Shown: positions 17,556 through 26,826 of the stretch, piece after piece
Layout: each line of letters starts with the position of its first letter
Numbering within the stretch: the stretch's first letter is position 1
NCBI RefSeq assembly: GCF_016595675.1
Contig: NZ_JAENJH010000002.1
Span: 496,001-560,000, forward strand
Direction of reading: 5' to 3'
DNA from: Prauserella cavernicola
Lineage (GTDB): Bacteria; Actinomycetota; Actinomycetes; Mycobacteriales; Pseudonocardiaceae
Length of the DNA stretch: 64,000 bases
Notes under the pieces: model-generated
The model's input: the letters and a program-made list of their open reading frames with translations, nothing else
What the model was told of the DNA's origin: nothing
Database searches by the model: none
Made by a program: the position numbers and the translations under genes

Positions 17556-19676
17556 TCAGGAGCGGCTGAACTCCCTCTCAGGGGTGAGTTCCACCGCGAC
17601 GCCCGAGAACGCCGCCGTGCCGGTGAGGGCGTCGACGAAGCCCTCGTCGGTCACGTCGTTGGCGCTGACCCCGGCGTGCCTGCTCGCGACGCCGAGCCGC
17701 ACGCCGTCGCGGTGGTGTCCCCAGCCGTGGGGCAGGCTCACGACCCCGGGCATGATCGCGTCGGTGACCTCGACCGGCACCTCGATCTCGCCGCTGGCCG
17801 ACGTCAGGCGCGCGGACTCGCCGTCCGCGATCCCGCGTGCGCGCGCGTCGTCCGGATGCACCAGCAGGGTGCAGCGGGGTTTGCCCTTCACCAGCCGCTC
17901 GCTGTTGTGCAGCCACGAGTTGTTGCTGCGCAGCTGTCGCCTGCCGATCAACACCAGTGCGGCCCGGTCGCGCTTCAGTACGCGACGCAGCCGGGGCACG
18001 TCGTTGAGGTAGGCCCTCGGCGCGAGGTTCACCGTGCGGCCGCGCGTGGCGAGCCTGCCCGGCAGTCTTCGTTCCAGCGGCCCGAGGTCCACCCCGTGCG
18101 GTTCGCGCCGCAAGGTTCGCAGCGTCAGTCCCTTGTGGAGCTTGCGCAACCCGTGCGGCCCAGCCAGCAGACCGAGCTCCAGCACCGCCTCCGGACCGAG
18201 GCCGCCGAGCAGCCGGGCGGGCGCACCGCCGCCCAACACGCGCGTGGCGAGCTCCAGCACGATCTCCCAGTCGTGCCGCTGATCGGGACCCCGCCGGAAC
18301 ACCGGAGGCGAGTACTTCGCCACGTTGCGCACCGAGTAGTTCGCCAGCGCCAGCTCGTAGTGCGACCGTTCCAAGTGGACGGTCGGCGGCAGGATCACGT
18401 CGGCGTGGCGCGTGGTCTCGTTCAGGTACGGGTCGATCGACACCATGAAGTCCAGCCCGTCGAGCGCGCGCTCCAGTCTGGCGCCGTTCGGCGTGGACAG
18501 CACGGGGTTGCCAGCCGAGGTGATGAGCCCTCTGATCCGGCCGCCGCCGGGGGTGTCGATCTCCTCGGCGAGCGCGGCGACCGGCAGCTCGCCGCCGAAC
18601 TCGGGCAGCCCGCGCACGCGGCTGCGGTAGGTGTCGAAGCTGCCGCCGTGGCCCGTGAGCCCGGAGAGCGGGATGGCGTCGACGGCCGGGGTGGTGAACA
18701 TGGCGCCGCCAGGCTCGTCGAGGTGCCCGGTGAGCGCGTTGAGCACCACCACGAGCCACGCCGCGAGCCCGCCGAACTCCTGTGTGCAGATCCCGACCCT
18801 GCCGTACACGACGGCCCTCGGCGTCGCCGCCAGTTCCCTGGCCAGCGCGCGGACCGGCTCGGCGGGCACCCCGGTGACGGCTTCGGTGCGCTCGGGCGCG
18901 AAGCCCTTGGCCACCTCGCGCAACAGGTCCAGCCCGACCAGGTGCGGCGTAAGCCGTCCCGTGCACACGAGGTTCTCGGCGAAGAGCACCTCCATCAGCG
19001 AGAGCAGCAGCAGCGCGTCGGTGCCGGGGCGGATGAACAGGTGCTCGTCGGCGATGCCTGCCGTCTCGGTGCGGCGGGGGTCGATCACCACGACCTTGCG
19101 CACCGACTTGAGGCGCGCCTTGACGTTGGGCGCGGTCATGATGCTGCCGTTGGAGACGGCCGGGTTGCCGCCGAGGCACACGAACAGGTCGGTGCGGTCA
19201 AGGTCGGGCACGGGCATCAGCAGCTGGTGCCCGAACATCTCCAGCGCGGCGAGCATGTGCGGCAGCTGGTCCACCGACGTCGCCGAGAACAGGTTGCGGG
19301 TGCCGAGCGCGCGGAAGAACGGCTGGCCGTAGGTGATCAGGCCGAGGTTGTGGGCACTCGGATTGCCCTGGTAGACGGCGAGCGCGTCTTTGCCGTGCTG
19401 CTCGCGGACGTCGCGCAGCCCTGCCGCGACCAGCTCGAACGCGGCCGGCCAGCTGGTCTCCACCCACTCGTCACCGAACCGCACCAGCGGTGTGCGCAGC
19501 CGGTCGGGGTCGTGGTGGACGTCGGCGAGTGCGGTTGCCTTCGGGCAGACGTAGCCCTGGGAGAGCGGATCGGCCTTGTCGCCCCTGATGGAGGTGACCC
19601 GATCGTCCTCGACCGTGACCGTGATTCCACAGGTGGCTTCACAGAGTGTGCAGCTGTGGTGATGGGTCGTGGCCAT
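17556..19676 (-). CDS. Molybdopterin-dependent oxidoreductase with N-terminal [4Fe-4S] site
   Basis: Large catalytic subunit of the DMSO-reductase superfamily. The 706 residues open with a [4Fe-4S] motif, Cys9, Cys12, Cys16 and Cys44 (SCTLCEATCG ... YVCPK), then the Mo-bis-MGD-binding core (NPSAHN, CLGGNPAVSN, VVVIDPRRTETA) and the C-terminal molydopterin dinucleotide-binding domain (LPHGWGHHRDGV). No Tat signal is present, so the enzyme is probably cytoplasmic. No separate electron-transfer subunit is adjacent. Homologues of this layout are annotated as formate dehydrogenase- or nitrate reductase-like; I cannot name the substrate. The start is 73 bases from the divergent sigma factor gene. 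Confidence 0.88.
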   Translation of the reverse strand: MATTHHHSCTLCEATCGITVTVEDDRVTSIRGDKADPLSQGYVCPKATALADVHHDPDRLRTPLVRFGDEWVETSWPAAFELVAAGLRDVREQHGKDALAVYQGNPSAHNLGLITYGQPFFRALGTRNLFSATSVDQLPHMLAALEMFGHQLLMPVPDLDRTDLFVCLGGNPAVSNGSIMTAPNVKARLKSVRKVVVIDPRRTETAGIADEHLFIRPGTDALLLLSLMEVLFAENLVCTGRLTPHLVGLDLLREVAKGFAPERTEAVTGVPAEPVRALARELAATPRAVVYGRVGICTQEFGGLAAWLVVVLNALTGHLDEPGGAMFTTPAVDAIPLSGLTGHGGSFDTYRSRVRGLPEFGGELPVAALAEEIDTPGGGRIRGLITSAGNPVLSTPNGARLERALDGLDFMVSIDPYLNETTRHADVILPPTVHLERSHYELALANYSVRNVAKYSPPVFRRGPDQRHDWEIVLELATRVLGGGAPARLLGGLGPEAVLELGLLAGPHGLRKLHKGLTLRTLRREPHGVDLGPLERRLPGRLATRGRTVNLAPRAYLNDVPRLRRVLKRDRAALVLIGRRQLRSNNSWLHNSERLVKGKPRCTLLVHPDDARARGIADGESARLTSASGEIEVPVEVTDAIMPGVVSLPHGWGHHRDGVRLGVASRHAGVSANDVTDEGFVDALTGTAAFSGVAVELTPEREFSRS

Positions 19677-19749
19677 TTCGCCACGCTAGCGGGCGGAAAA
19701 GTCGGCCGAAAGCCGTCGGAGGGGTGCCTCGCCGAACGACGATGGAGGT

Positions 19750-20274
19750 GTGACGGAACCACGGGTACGGCCTGATCCGGCGTTCGCGCTGCTCAGCATG
19801 TACGAGGACGTGCTGCCGGAGGTGTACGGCTACCTGCTGTCCCGTTGCGGAGACCGGACGTTGGCCGAGGAGCTGACGTCCGAGACGTTCCTGGGTGCGG
19901 TGAGCACGTGTCGCAGGCAGGGCGCGCCGCCGGTGACGGTGGCGTGGCTGATCGGGATCGCGCGGCACAAGCTCGCCGACCACTGGCGGCGGCGCGAGCG
20001 CGAGCACCGCAAGCTGCGGCTCGTGCACGACGCGGGCGACGAGTGCGTCGACCCGTGGGACGCCGAGCTCGACGCGCTGCGGGCACGGCAGGTGCTCGCG
20101 CAGCTGCGGCCGCAGTACCGGGCCGCGCTCACGCTGCGGCACGTCGACGGGCTGAGCGTGCCCGAGGTCGCCGAGTACCTGGACCGCACGGTGCAGGCCA
20201 CGGAGGCGCTGCTGGTGAGGGCCCGCACCGCGTTCAGACGCCACTACGAGGGGAAGGAGGGTAGCGATGACTGA
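19750..20274 (+). CDS. RNA polymerase ECF-type sigma factor
   Basis: Alternative sigma factor. The 174 residues hold region 2 (about 18-85: LPEVYGYLLSRCGDRTLAEEL, then WLIGIARHKLADHWRRRER) and region 4 (about 115-170: LRPQYRAALTLRHVDGLSVPEVAEYL, ending in an Arg-rich recognition helix). No anti-sigma gene with a membrane helix follows; instead the stop overlaps by eight bases a tandem-VOC gene. The GTG used here has GGAGG only one base away, so either the message starts near the GTG or the true start is the ATG 48 bases downstream; the first option keeps an N-terminus that looks normal. Confidence 0.87.
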   Translation: MTEPRVRPDPAFALLSMYEDVLPEVYGYLLSRCGDRTLAEELTSETFLGAVSTCRRQGAPPVTVAWLIGIARHKLADHWRRREREHRKLRLVHDAGDECVDPWDAELDALRARQVLAQLRPQYRAALTLRHVDGLSVPEVAEYLDRTVQATEALLVRARTAFRRHYEGKEGSDD

Positions 20275-21154
20275 CGCGTTCGATGCCCTCTTCCGCCCCG
20301 CCGAGCCCATCGAACCGGACCCCGGATTCGCCGCCGAACTGCGTGAGGCGCTGCGGGCCGCGGTCCTCGAACCGGAAAGGGACCACGACATGACCACGGC
20401 ACAGGCACCCGCACGCGCCGAGACCCACGCACTGACCCCGTACCTCGCGGTGACCGACGCACGCGCCGCGCTGGACTTCTACGTCGACGTGCTCGGCGCG
20501 CAGCGACGCGGCGAGCCGATCGTGATGCCCGACGGCAGGGTGGGCCACGCCGAGGTGGCCGTCGGCGACTCGGTGCTGATGCTCGCCGAGGAGTTCCCCG
20601 AGATCGGCCACACCGCGGCGAGCGCTGGCGGAGCGTCGATCAGGGCGGAGGTGGCCGACGTCGCCGCCGCGGTCGCGCGCGCCGTCGAACTGGGCGCCGA
20701 GCAGGTCGGCGAGGTCGAGGACCGAGGGCACGGACTGAGCGGCAGGATCCGCGACCCCTTCGGCCAGCGCTGGATGCTCGCCCAGGCGCCGAAGCCGTCG
20801 TCGGCGGGCGCGCCGGCACCACGGCACGGCGAGGCCGCGTACTTCACGTTCACGGTGCCCGACGACGAGCAGGCGATGGCTTTCTACGGCGCGGTGCTCG
20901 GCTGGCAGTTCGGCCGCGGAAACATCGAGCGGGCCTGGCGGCTCGAGGGCAGCGGGCTTCCCGACGCGGGAGTCTGGGGCGGCCAGGCCTACCCGGGCTG
21001 GAAGCTGATGTACGCGGTCGATGACCTCGACGCGGCGGTGCAACGCGTGCGCGCCGCGGGCGGCGAGGTGCGCGAGGTGGGGCGGCAGCCCTACGGGCGC
21101 ACCGCGGACTGTATTGACGACCAGGCCGTGGAGTTCTGGCTCTGGCAGGCCTGA
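20267..21154 (+). CDS. Tandem VOC (glyoxalase-fold) protein coupled to the ECF sigma factor
   Basis: The 295 residues have a 40-residue N-terminal module (MTDAFDALFRPAEPIEPDPG...) followed by two VOC domains, about 45-165 (TPYLAVTDARAALDFYVDVLG) and about 185-295 (YFTFTVPDDEQAMAFYGAVLG). An ideal AGGAGG six bases before the ATG lies inside the sigma gene, so the two are co-translated. VOC proteins include glyoxalases, dioxygenases and drug-binding resistance proteins; metal-ligand residues are not clear enough to choose. The N-terminal module is outside the VOC fold and could contact the sigma factor, which would make this a ligand-binding regulator of it. That idea is inference from coupling only. 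Confidence 0.85.
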   Translation: MTDAFDALFRPAEPIEPDPGFAAELREALRAAVLEPERDHDMTTAQAPARAETHALTPYLAVTDARAALDFYVDVLGAQRRGEPIVMPDGRVGHAEVAVGDSVLMLAEEFPEIGHTAASAGGASIRAEVADVAAAVARAVELGAEQVGEVEDRGHGLSGRIRDPFGQRWMLAQAPKPSSAGAPAPRHGEAAYFTFTVPDDEQAMAFYGAVLGWQFGRGNIERAWRLEGSGLPDAGVWGGQAYPGWKLMYAVDDLDAAVQRVRAAGGEVREVGRQPYGRTADCIDDQAVEFWLWQA

Positions 21155-21163
21155 GCCGCTCGC

Positions 21164-22939
21164 TCAGCGGCCCACCGCGTAGCCCTGCATGCCGCGGGCG
21201 TTGGCCGCGGCATGCAGCAGGCCGCTCGCGCGGTCGCGCGAGACGGCCGAGAGCCTGCCCAGCGCCCACGGACCCGCGTCCACCACGTCGTGCCCCCGCT
21301 CGCGCAGTTGCTCCAGCGCGGCGGCGCCGATCCGCGACTCCACGACGAGCTCCTTCGGTGTCCACGCCCTCGGGTAGAAGGAGCTGGGAAACGCCGTGGT
21401 GTGCCAGGCTGGCGAGTCGATCGACTCCTGCAGGTTCAGCTCGCCGAGGGTGTGGGCGAGCCAGAAGCACAGCTGCCACTGGTCCTGCTGGTCGCCGCCG
21501 GGGGTGCCGAACGCGATGGTCGGCTCGCCGCCGCGCAGCGCCATCGACGGCGAGAGCGTGATCCTCGGACGCCTGCCGGGGGCCAGCGTGTTCGGCAGGC
21601 CGTCCTCGAGCCAGAACATCTGCGCCCGCGAGTCGAGGCAGAAGCCGAGCTCCGGGATGGTCGGCGAGGACTGCAGCCAGCCGCCGGACGGCGTCGCCGA
21701 CACCATGTTGCCGTCGGCGTCCACGACGTCGATGTGCACGGTGTCGCCCCGGACCTGGCCCTGCGGGCCCACGGTCGGCTCGCCGATCGCGCCGACGCCT
21801 GCCTGGGCGCCGCGGGTCCTGGCGATGACCTCCGGCAGTCTCGGGTCGAGTCCACCCGGCCGCAGTTCGTCGCTCGCCTCGTCGCCGATGAGCTTGCGCC
21901 GTTCGTCGGCGTACTCGCGGGAGAGCAGCCAGTCGAGCGGGACGTCGCCGCTGTCGCCGTAGTAGGCCTCGCGGTCGGCGAACGCGAGCTTGGCCGCCTC
22001 CGTGGCGAGGTGGATCGTCCGCGCCGTCGGCACACCGTCCACATACGACAGCTCGTCGCGCAGTCCCTCCAGCAGCCGCAGCTGCTGCGCCAGCACCGGG
22101 CCCTGCGTCCAGGCGCCGCACTTGACCAGGCTCCACTCGCCGAAGTCGGTCACCACGGCGTCCTCGTAGGTGGCCTCCCACCCGGCGAGGTCGTCGGCGG
22201 TGAGCAGGCCCGCGTGGTCGCGGCCCGAGTCGTCGCGGAACGCGGTGCGGCTAAAGGCCTCCACGGTCTCGGCGACGAACCCGTGCGACCACGCGCGCCG
22301 CGCGGCGTCGATCTGCGCCTCCCGGCCCTGCACCGTCTCGGCCTCGGCGAGCAGCCGCTGCCACGTGCGCGCGAGCGTCTGGTTGCGGTGCAGCGAACCG
22401 GGAGCGGGTGCCTCGCCGTTGGGCAGCCACAGCTGGGCCGACGAGGGCCAGTGGTGGGCGAAGAGTTCGGCGACGGCCACCACGGTGTCGGTGATGCGGC
22501 CGACCACCGGCACGCCGTTCCAGGCATAGGAGATGGCGTGCCCCAGCACGTCGCGCAGCGTCTTGGTGCCGTGGTCGCGCAGCATCAACAGCCACGCGTC
22601 CCACGCGCCGGGGACGGTGGCCGCGAGCAGCCCACTGCCGGGGATCAGCTCCAGACCGAGGTCGGTGAAGTGCCGCGGCGTCGCCGCCGAGGGCGAGACG
22701 CCCTGACCGCACAGCACCTTCGGCGTGCGGTCGCTCGCCGTCGCGAAGATCGCGGGCACCTGCCCGCCCGGCCCGTTCAGGTGCGGTTCGGCGACCTGCA
22801 GGACGAACCCCGCCGCCACCGCCGCGTCGAAGGCGTTGCCGCCGTCCTCCAGCACGGCCATGCCCGCCGCTGAGGCCAGCCAATGGGTGGAGGCGACCAT
22901 GCCGCGGGTACCTGCGAGCTCGGGTCTGGTGGTGAACAC
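21164..22939 (-). CDS. Gamma-glutamyltransferase family protein
   Basis: Ntn-hydrolase that cleaves gamma-glutamyl bonds (glutathione-like or gamma-glutamyl peptides). The 591 residues match the family over their length: N-terminal GGNAFDAAVAA, the self-cleavage site RGDTVHIDVVD with Thr400 as the new N-terminal nucleophile, then SATPSGGWLQSS, RPRITLSPSM and FGTPGGDQQ. No signal peptide is visible, so this belongs to the cytoplasmic or non-classically exported actinobacterial group. It lies 32 bases after ugd on the same strand and may share its transcript. Convergent with the VOC gene. Confidence 0.92.
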   Translation of the reverse strand: MFTTRPELAGTRGMVASTHWLASAAGMAVLEDGGNAFDAAVAAGFVLQVAEPHLNGPGGQVPAIFATASDRTPKVLCGQGVSPSAATPRHFTDLGLELIPGSGLLAATVPGAWDAWLLMLRDHGTKTLRDVLGHAISYAWNGVPVVGRITDTVVAVAELFAHHWPSSAQLWLPNGEAPAPGSLHRNQTLARTWQRLLAEAETVQGREAQIDAARRAWSHGFVAETVEAFSRTAFRDDSGRDHAGLLTADDLAGWEATYEDAVVTDFGEWSLVKCGAWTQGPVLAQQLRLLEGLRDELSYVDGVPTARTIHLATEAAKLAFADREAYYGDSGDVPLDWLLSREYADERRKLIGDEASDELRPGGLDPRLPEVIARTRGAQAGVGAIGEPTVGPQGQVRGDTVHIDVVDADGNMVSATPSGGWLQSSPTIPELGFCLDSRAQMFWLEDGLPNTLAPGRRPRITLSPSMALRGGEPTIAFGTPGGDQQDQWQLCFWLAHTLGELNLQESIDSPAWHTTAFPSSFYPRAWTPKELVVESRIGAAALEQLRERGHDVVDAGPWALGRLSAVSRDRASGLLHAAANARGMQGYAVGR

Positions 22940-22971
22940 GACCCGACCCTAAGGGCGAACGGTTGGTTCGC

Positions 22972-24279
22972 TCAACTAACGGAAGTGGCCCGCACGGTGG
23001 CCCTCGGCCGCCCGATTCCCTGCCAGCTCAGCCCCGCGTTGAGCACCGTTCGCGGTTCCAGCAGGTTACGGCTGTCCACCACAGCGTCACCGTGCATCAG
23101 CTCCGCCATGTAGGTCCAGTCCAGCCGGGTGAACTCCGGCCACTCGGTGAGCACCACCACAGCGTCTGCGCCCTTCGCGACCTGATAGGCGTTGTCGACC
23201 ACCAGCATCCCAGGCAGTTCGCCACCCACCGCGGGATCGAAGGCCGTCACCTCGGCGCCGTGCGCGCACAGCACCGACGCGATCGACAGCGCGGGCGAGT
23301 CGCGCAGGTCGTTGGTGCCCGCTTTGAACGCCAGCCCCAGCAGTCCGATCCTGGCCCCCGCGAGGCTGCCGCCCACCGCGCCCGCGATCTTGGCGATCAC
23401 CCGGTCCCGCTGCGCGATGTTCTGCTCCACCGCCGCGCTGAGCAGGTCGAAGTCGAACCGCACCGACTCGGCGATGTTGAGCAGCGCACTGGTGTCCTTG
23501 GGCAGACACGAGCCGCCCCAGCCGGGCCCCGGCTTGAGGAACGACCGGCCGATGCGGCGGTCGTAGCCCATGCCGCGCGTCACGGGTTCGATGTCGGCGC
23601 CGAGCCGCTCGCACAGCTCGGCGATGGAGTTGACGAACGAGAGCTTCATCGCGAGGAAGCAGTTGGCCGCGTACTTGACCAGCTCGGCGCTGGCGGCGTC
23701 GGTGACGACGGCCGGGGCGTGCAGGCCCTCGTAGAGGTTGGCGACCCAGTCGGCGGCGCCAGGTGTGTCGGAGCCGACGACGATGCGGTCGGGGCCGAGG
23801 AAGTCCGAGACGGCGGTGCCCTCCCGGAGGAACTCGGGGTTGGAGACCACGGCGAGGTCCGGGCGGCCGGTGAGTTCCTGGATCCGGCGCGCGGTGCCCA
23901 CGGGAACGGTCGACTTGGTGATCAGCGCGCACCCGCTCGGCAGCACATCGGCGATCTCGCCGACCACCTGCTCCACCGCCCGCAGATCCGCCGCGCCACC
24001 CGCCCCCATCGGCGTCGGCACGCACAGGAACACCCCGTCGGCGTCGCGCACCGCCTCTCTCGCCCCCACGACGAAGGACAGGCCGCCACTCGTGAGGCCG
24101 CGGGCGACGAGCTCCGCGAGCCCCGGCTCCATGATGTCCACCCGGCCGGCGGCGAGCCGGGCGACTTTCGACTCGTCGACGTCCACGCAGGTCACCCGGT
24201 GACCCAGGCTGGCAAGACACGCACCCGTGGTGAGCCCGACGTAACCGGTCCCCACCACCACGATTCGAGCTGCGCTCAT
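22972..24279 (-). CDS. ugd: UDP-glucose 6-dehydrogenase
   Basis: Oxidises UDP-glucose twice to UDP-glucuronate for cell-envelope polysaccharides. The 435 residues show the N-terminal NAD fold (VVVGTGYVGL), CVPTPMG, STVPVGTA, NPEFLREG, the catalytic Cys258 in GWGGSCLPKD, and the C-terminal UDP-binding domain (LGLAFKAGTNDLRDSP). All catalytic residues are present. Its product could feed the glycan locus at 5-13 kb, but there is no direct link in the gene order. Divergent from the SDR gene, with 143 bases between the starts. Confidence 0.95.
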   Translation of the reverse strand: MSAARIVVVGTGYVGLTTGACLASLGHRVTCVDVDESKVARLAAGRVDIMEPGLAELVARGLTSGGLSFVVGAREAVRDADGVFLCVPTPMGAGGAADLRAVEQVVGEIADVLPSGCALITKSTVPVGTARRIQELTGRPDLAVVSNPEFLREGTAVSDFLGPDRIVVGSDTPGAADWVANLYEGLHAPAVVTDAASAELVKYAANCFLAMKLSFVNSIAELCERLGADIEPVTRGMGYDRRIGRSFLKPGPGWGGSCLPKDTSALLNIAESVRFDFDLLSAAVEQNIAQRDRVIAKIAGAVGGSLAGARIGLLGLAFKAGTNDLRDSPALSIASVLCAHGAEVTAFDPAVGGELPGMLVVDNAYQVAKGADAVVVLTEWPEFTRLDWTYMAELMHGDAVVDSRNLLEPRTVLNAGLSWQGIGRPRATVRATSVS

Positions 24280-24422
24280 ATACCGACGGTCACACCCGCA
24301 GTTGACCTGCGAGCGAACGCGGAGGGAACCAGCAAGCAGCCATTGGCGAACGAATGAACCCGGCCACGGGGCGCGAACGAGCGTTAACCTGATGCGGATT
24401 CACCGTGTCAGAAAGGACGACC

Positions 24423-25181
24423 ATGCAGATCAACGACACCGCGGCCCTCGTGACGGGTGGCGCGTCCGGGTTGGGCGGCGCCACCGCGAAGGCGCTCGCC
24501 GGCCAAGGCGCTCACGTCTTCGCGCTCGACCTCGCCGCGTCGATCGAGAAGGCAGACCAGGTCGAGGGCATCACCTACGTCGAGGCCGACGTGACCGACC
24601 CCGAGCAGGTCAGGGCCGCGGTCGACACGGCGGCGGGCTCCGGCGTGCCGCTGCGCACCGTCGTGAACTGCGCGGGCATCGGCCCCTCCGCGCGGATCCT
24701 GTCCAAGAAGGGCCCGCACGACCTGAACCTCTTCCGCAAGGTCGTCGAGGTGAACCTGATCGGCACCTTCAACGTGGTCACGGTGGCGAGCGAGGCAATC
24801 GCCAAGACCGAGCCGCTGGCCGACGACCAGCGCGGCGTCGTGATCAACACGGCGTCGGTGGCCGCCTACGACGGCCAGATCGGCCAGATCGCGTACTCGG
24901 CGTCCAAGGGCGGCGTGGTGGGCATGACCCTGCCGGCGGCACGAGACCTGGCCTCCCACGGCATCCGCGTGATGACCATCGCCCCCGGCATCATCGACAC
25001 CCCCATGCTCGCCACCGTGAGCGACGAGTTCCGCGCGGGACTCGCCGCGGGCGTGCCGTTCCCGAAGCGGCTCGGCCGCCCCGACGAGTACGCCCAGCTG
25101 GCGCTCGACATCGTGCGGCACGACTACCTCAACGGCGAGGTCATCCGCCTCGACGGCTCGCTGCGGATGGCGCCGCGCTAG
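24423..25181 (+). CDS. SDR dehydrogenase, 3-hydroxyacyl-CoA dehydrogenase type II-like
   Basis: NAD(P)-dependent short-chain dehydrogenase. The 252 residues have the glycine motif TGGASGLGG (11-19), NCAG, and the catalytic set Ser145, Tyr158 and Lys162. Features such as the long loop before FRKVVEVNLIGTFNV and the end GEVIRLDGSLRMAPR resemble 17-beta-HSD10/3-hydroxy-2-methylbutyryl-CoA dehydrogenases, so beta-oxidation or isoleucine breakdown is likely. AGGA lies five bases before the chosen ATG; a GTG-led extension 18 bases longer has no such site. The stop overlaps the stop of the convergent nuclease-like gene by four bases (CTAG). Confidence 0.88.
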   Translation: MQINDTAALVTGGASGLGGATAKALAGQGAHVFALDLAASIEKADQVEGITYVEADVTDPEQVRAAVDTAAGSGVPLRTVVNCAGIGPSARILSKKGPHDLNLFRKVVEVNLIGTFNVVTVASEAIAKTEPLADDQRGVVINTASVAAYDGQIGQIAYSASKGGVVGMTLPAARDLASHGIRVMTIAPGIIDTPMLATVSDEFRAGLAAGVPFPKRLGRPDEYAQLALDIVRHDYLNGEVIRLDGSLRMAPR

Positions 25182-26815
25182 AGGTCGCCCATGAACGGGA
25201 CCTCGCGCATCACCGGGCCGCTCATCCACTCCCTGAGCGTGTGGGTGGCCAGCACGTCGTCCTCGTTGTAGCGCAGCAACCGTTCGCGCTGAACGGGATC
25301 GGGCGCGTCGCCGTCCATCCCCACCGCGTCGCGGTACCAGCGCATCGACGCCTCACCGCCGGCTTCCGGGTCACGCCACCGGAAGCCGGCGACGGGCGCG
25401 ACGACCTTCAGCCCCTTGCCGTGCGAGCACAGGAACTGGTCGGACACGCTGCGGAAGAGATCGACCCACTGCTCGGAGTCCACAAAGGAGCGGACCTCGG
25501 CCTTGGTGGGAATGCCGTCCATCCCGGCGAAGCGTTCCACCGAGCCGAACAGCCAGCGGTTCTCGGCGAGCGCGTTGTAGCAGTAGGCACGGAACGTCAG
25601 GCCCGCCGCCTCCGTGCGGGCCCGCACGTCGGACAGCCACGTCCAGAACTCCGCGAACGAGCGCGCCTCGTCCACAGTGGGCAGCGGCTCCCACGACACG
25701 AAAGCCCGGTACCCCTGCGGCACCCCGAGGTCGGCTCCGCTGAGCAGGCAGCCCCACATGTACGCACCGGAGTCGCCGAAGCTCTCCATGTCGATGTCGA
25801 CCTCGACGTCGCCGCGCGGCACGGTCACCTCGGTCACCCTGCGCACCACCGTCAGGTCGGCGAGCCACGCCCGCGCGAGCGCCACGGCGTCCTCGAACGT
25901 CGTTCCGGTCCACTGGATCGGCGACTCTTCGTCGACGTGCAGCGCCGCGAGCTTGTCCACGGTGCCGATGCCCGCTCTGCGCAACTCCATCGCGTCCTCG
26001 CCGCGCACGACGAGGCTGACGTCCCTGATGCGGGTCAGATCCGCCTCGCACACCGGCCACCACGGACAGCGCCGGCACTCCAGCACGCGCGACGGCTCGG
26101 CCAGCGCCTCGAGCCGCCCGGCAGCGGCACGGGCGACGGCCAGCCGGTCGGCGAAGCGCTCGTCGTACTCGGTCAGCGTGGAACGCCCGCCAGGCCACGT
26201 CGCGGCCGCGAGGTCATGCCACACCACCACGTCGGCGTCGAGCCCGATGACGCCGCCGAGTGCCCTGCCGCGCTCGGCGTGGCCGATCGCCTCGAGCAAC
26301 CTGCGCAGGTGGGCCAGCCGAAGCTGGTCGCGCGGATGCGAACGGAGCTTGCGGGCGGGATCGGATCGCGCGTGCGACGGGTCGACATCGGTCATCGCCG
26401 TGGTGCGCGCGCCCTCGCCGGGATCGGTGATGCGGTGGCGCACCACCAGCACCGGCACGTAGCCCTCGCCGGTGCGCACGAGCAGCTCGACACCGCCACG
26501 CCTGCCACCCTCGGTGTCGGCGGGCAGCAGGGCGCCCCAGATGAACGGGACACCGTCCTCCAGCGCCGTGCGCGTGAGCCCCACCCGATCGGATGGAGCC
26601 AGCTCGGCCGGCACCACGGTCCACGCCGAGTCCGAGGCCTCGCGCAGGCGCTGACCGATGTCGGCCCGGTGCGTCCTCGCGTCGGCGATCCGCTGCTCAG
26701 CAGCCGGATCCGGAGGGGCCTGCGGCGCCTCGCGCATGGTCGGATCGTTGTCGAGATGCACGCGCCGACGGCAGCGGGTCACCACTCCCGCGTCCAGTAG
26801 CACCTCGTTTGCCAT
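25178..26815 (-). CDS. TM0106-family RecB/Cas4-like protein with RNase H-like C-domain
   Basis: Predicted nucleic-acid enzyme. The 545 residues have a RecB/Cas4-type N-half bounded by cysteines in the arrangement of a [4Fe-4S] clamp (Cys15, then CRRCPWWPVC at about 240), and a C-half RNase H-like domain starting VDIDMESFGDSGAYMWG. In the N-half the place where Cas4/RecB nucleases have the acidic residue and E-x-K reads GGVELLVRTGEGYVPVLVVRH, so the expected lysine motif is not visible and this domain may bind rather than cut. The ATG is only 11 bases from the divergent start at 26827, leaving no room for a ribosome site. Biological role is unknown. Confidence 0.8.
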   Translation of the reverse strand: MANEVLLDAGVVTRCRRRVHLDNDPTMREAPQAPPDPAAEQRIADARTHRADIGQRLREASDSAWTVVPAELAPSDRVGLTRTALEDGVPFIWGALLPADTEGGRRGGVELLVRTGEGYVPVLVVRHRITDPGEGARTTAMTDVDPSHARSDPARKLRSHPRDQLRLAHLRRLLEAIGHAERGRALGGVIGLDADVVVWHDLAAATWPGGRSTLTEYDERFADRLAVARAAAGRLEALAEPSRVLECRRCPWWPVCEADLTRIRDVSLVVRGEDAMELRRAGIGTVDKLAALHVDEESPIQWTGTTFEDAVALARAWLADLTVVRRVTEVTVPRGDVEVDIDMESFGDSGAYMWGCLLSGADLGVPQGYRAFVSWEPLPTVDEARSFAEFWTWLSDVRARTEAAGLTFRAYCYNALAENRWLFGSVERFAGMDGIPTKAEVRSFVDSEQWVDLFRSVSDQFLCSHGKGLKVVAPVAGFRWRDPEAGGEASMRWYRDAVGMDGDAPDPVQRERLLRYNEDDVLATHTLREWMSGPVMREVPFMGDL

Positions 26816-26826
26816 ACGCTCACTGT

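Noticed and set aside
17502-19775. 757-codon plus-strand frame
   Set aside because: Antisense of the molybdopterin oxidoreductase, with composition typical of a mirror frame.
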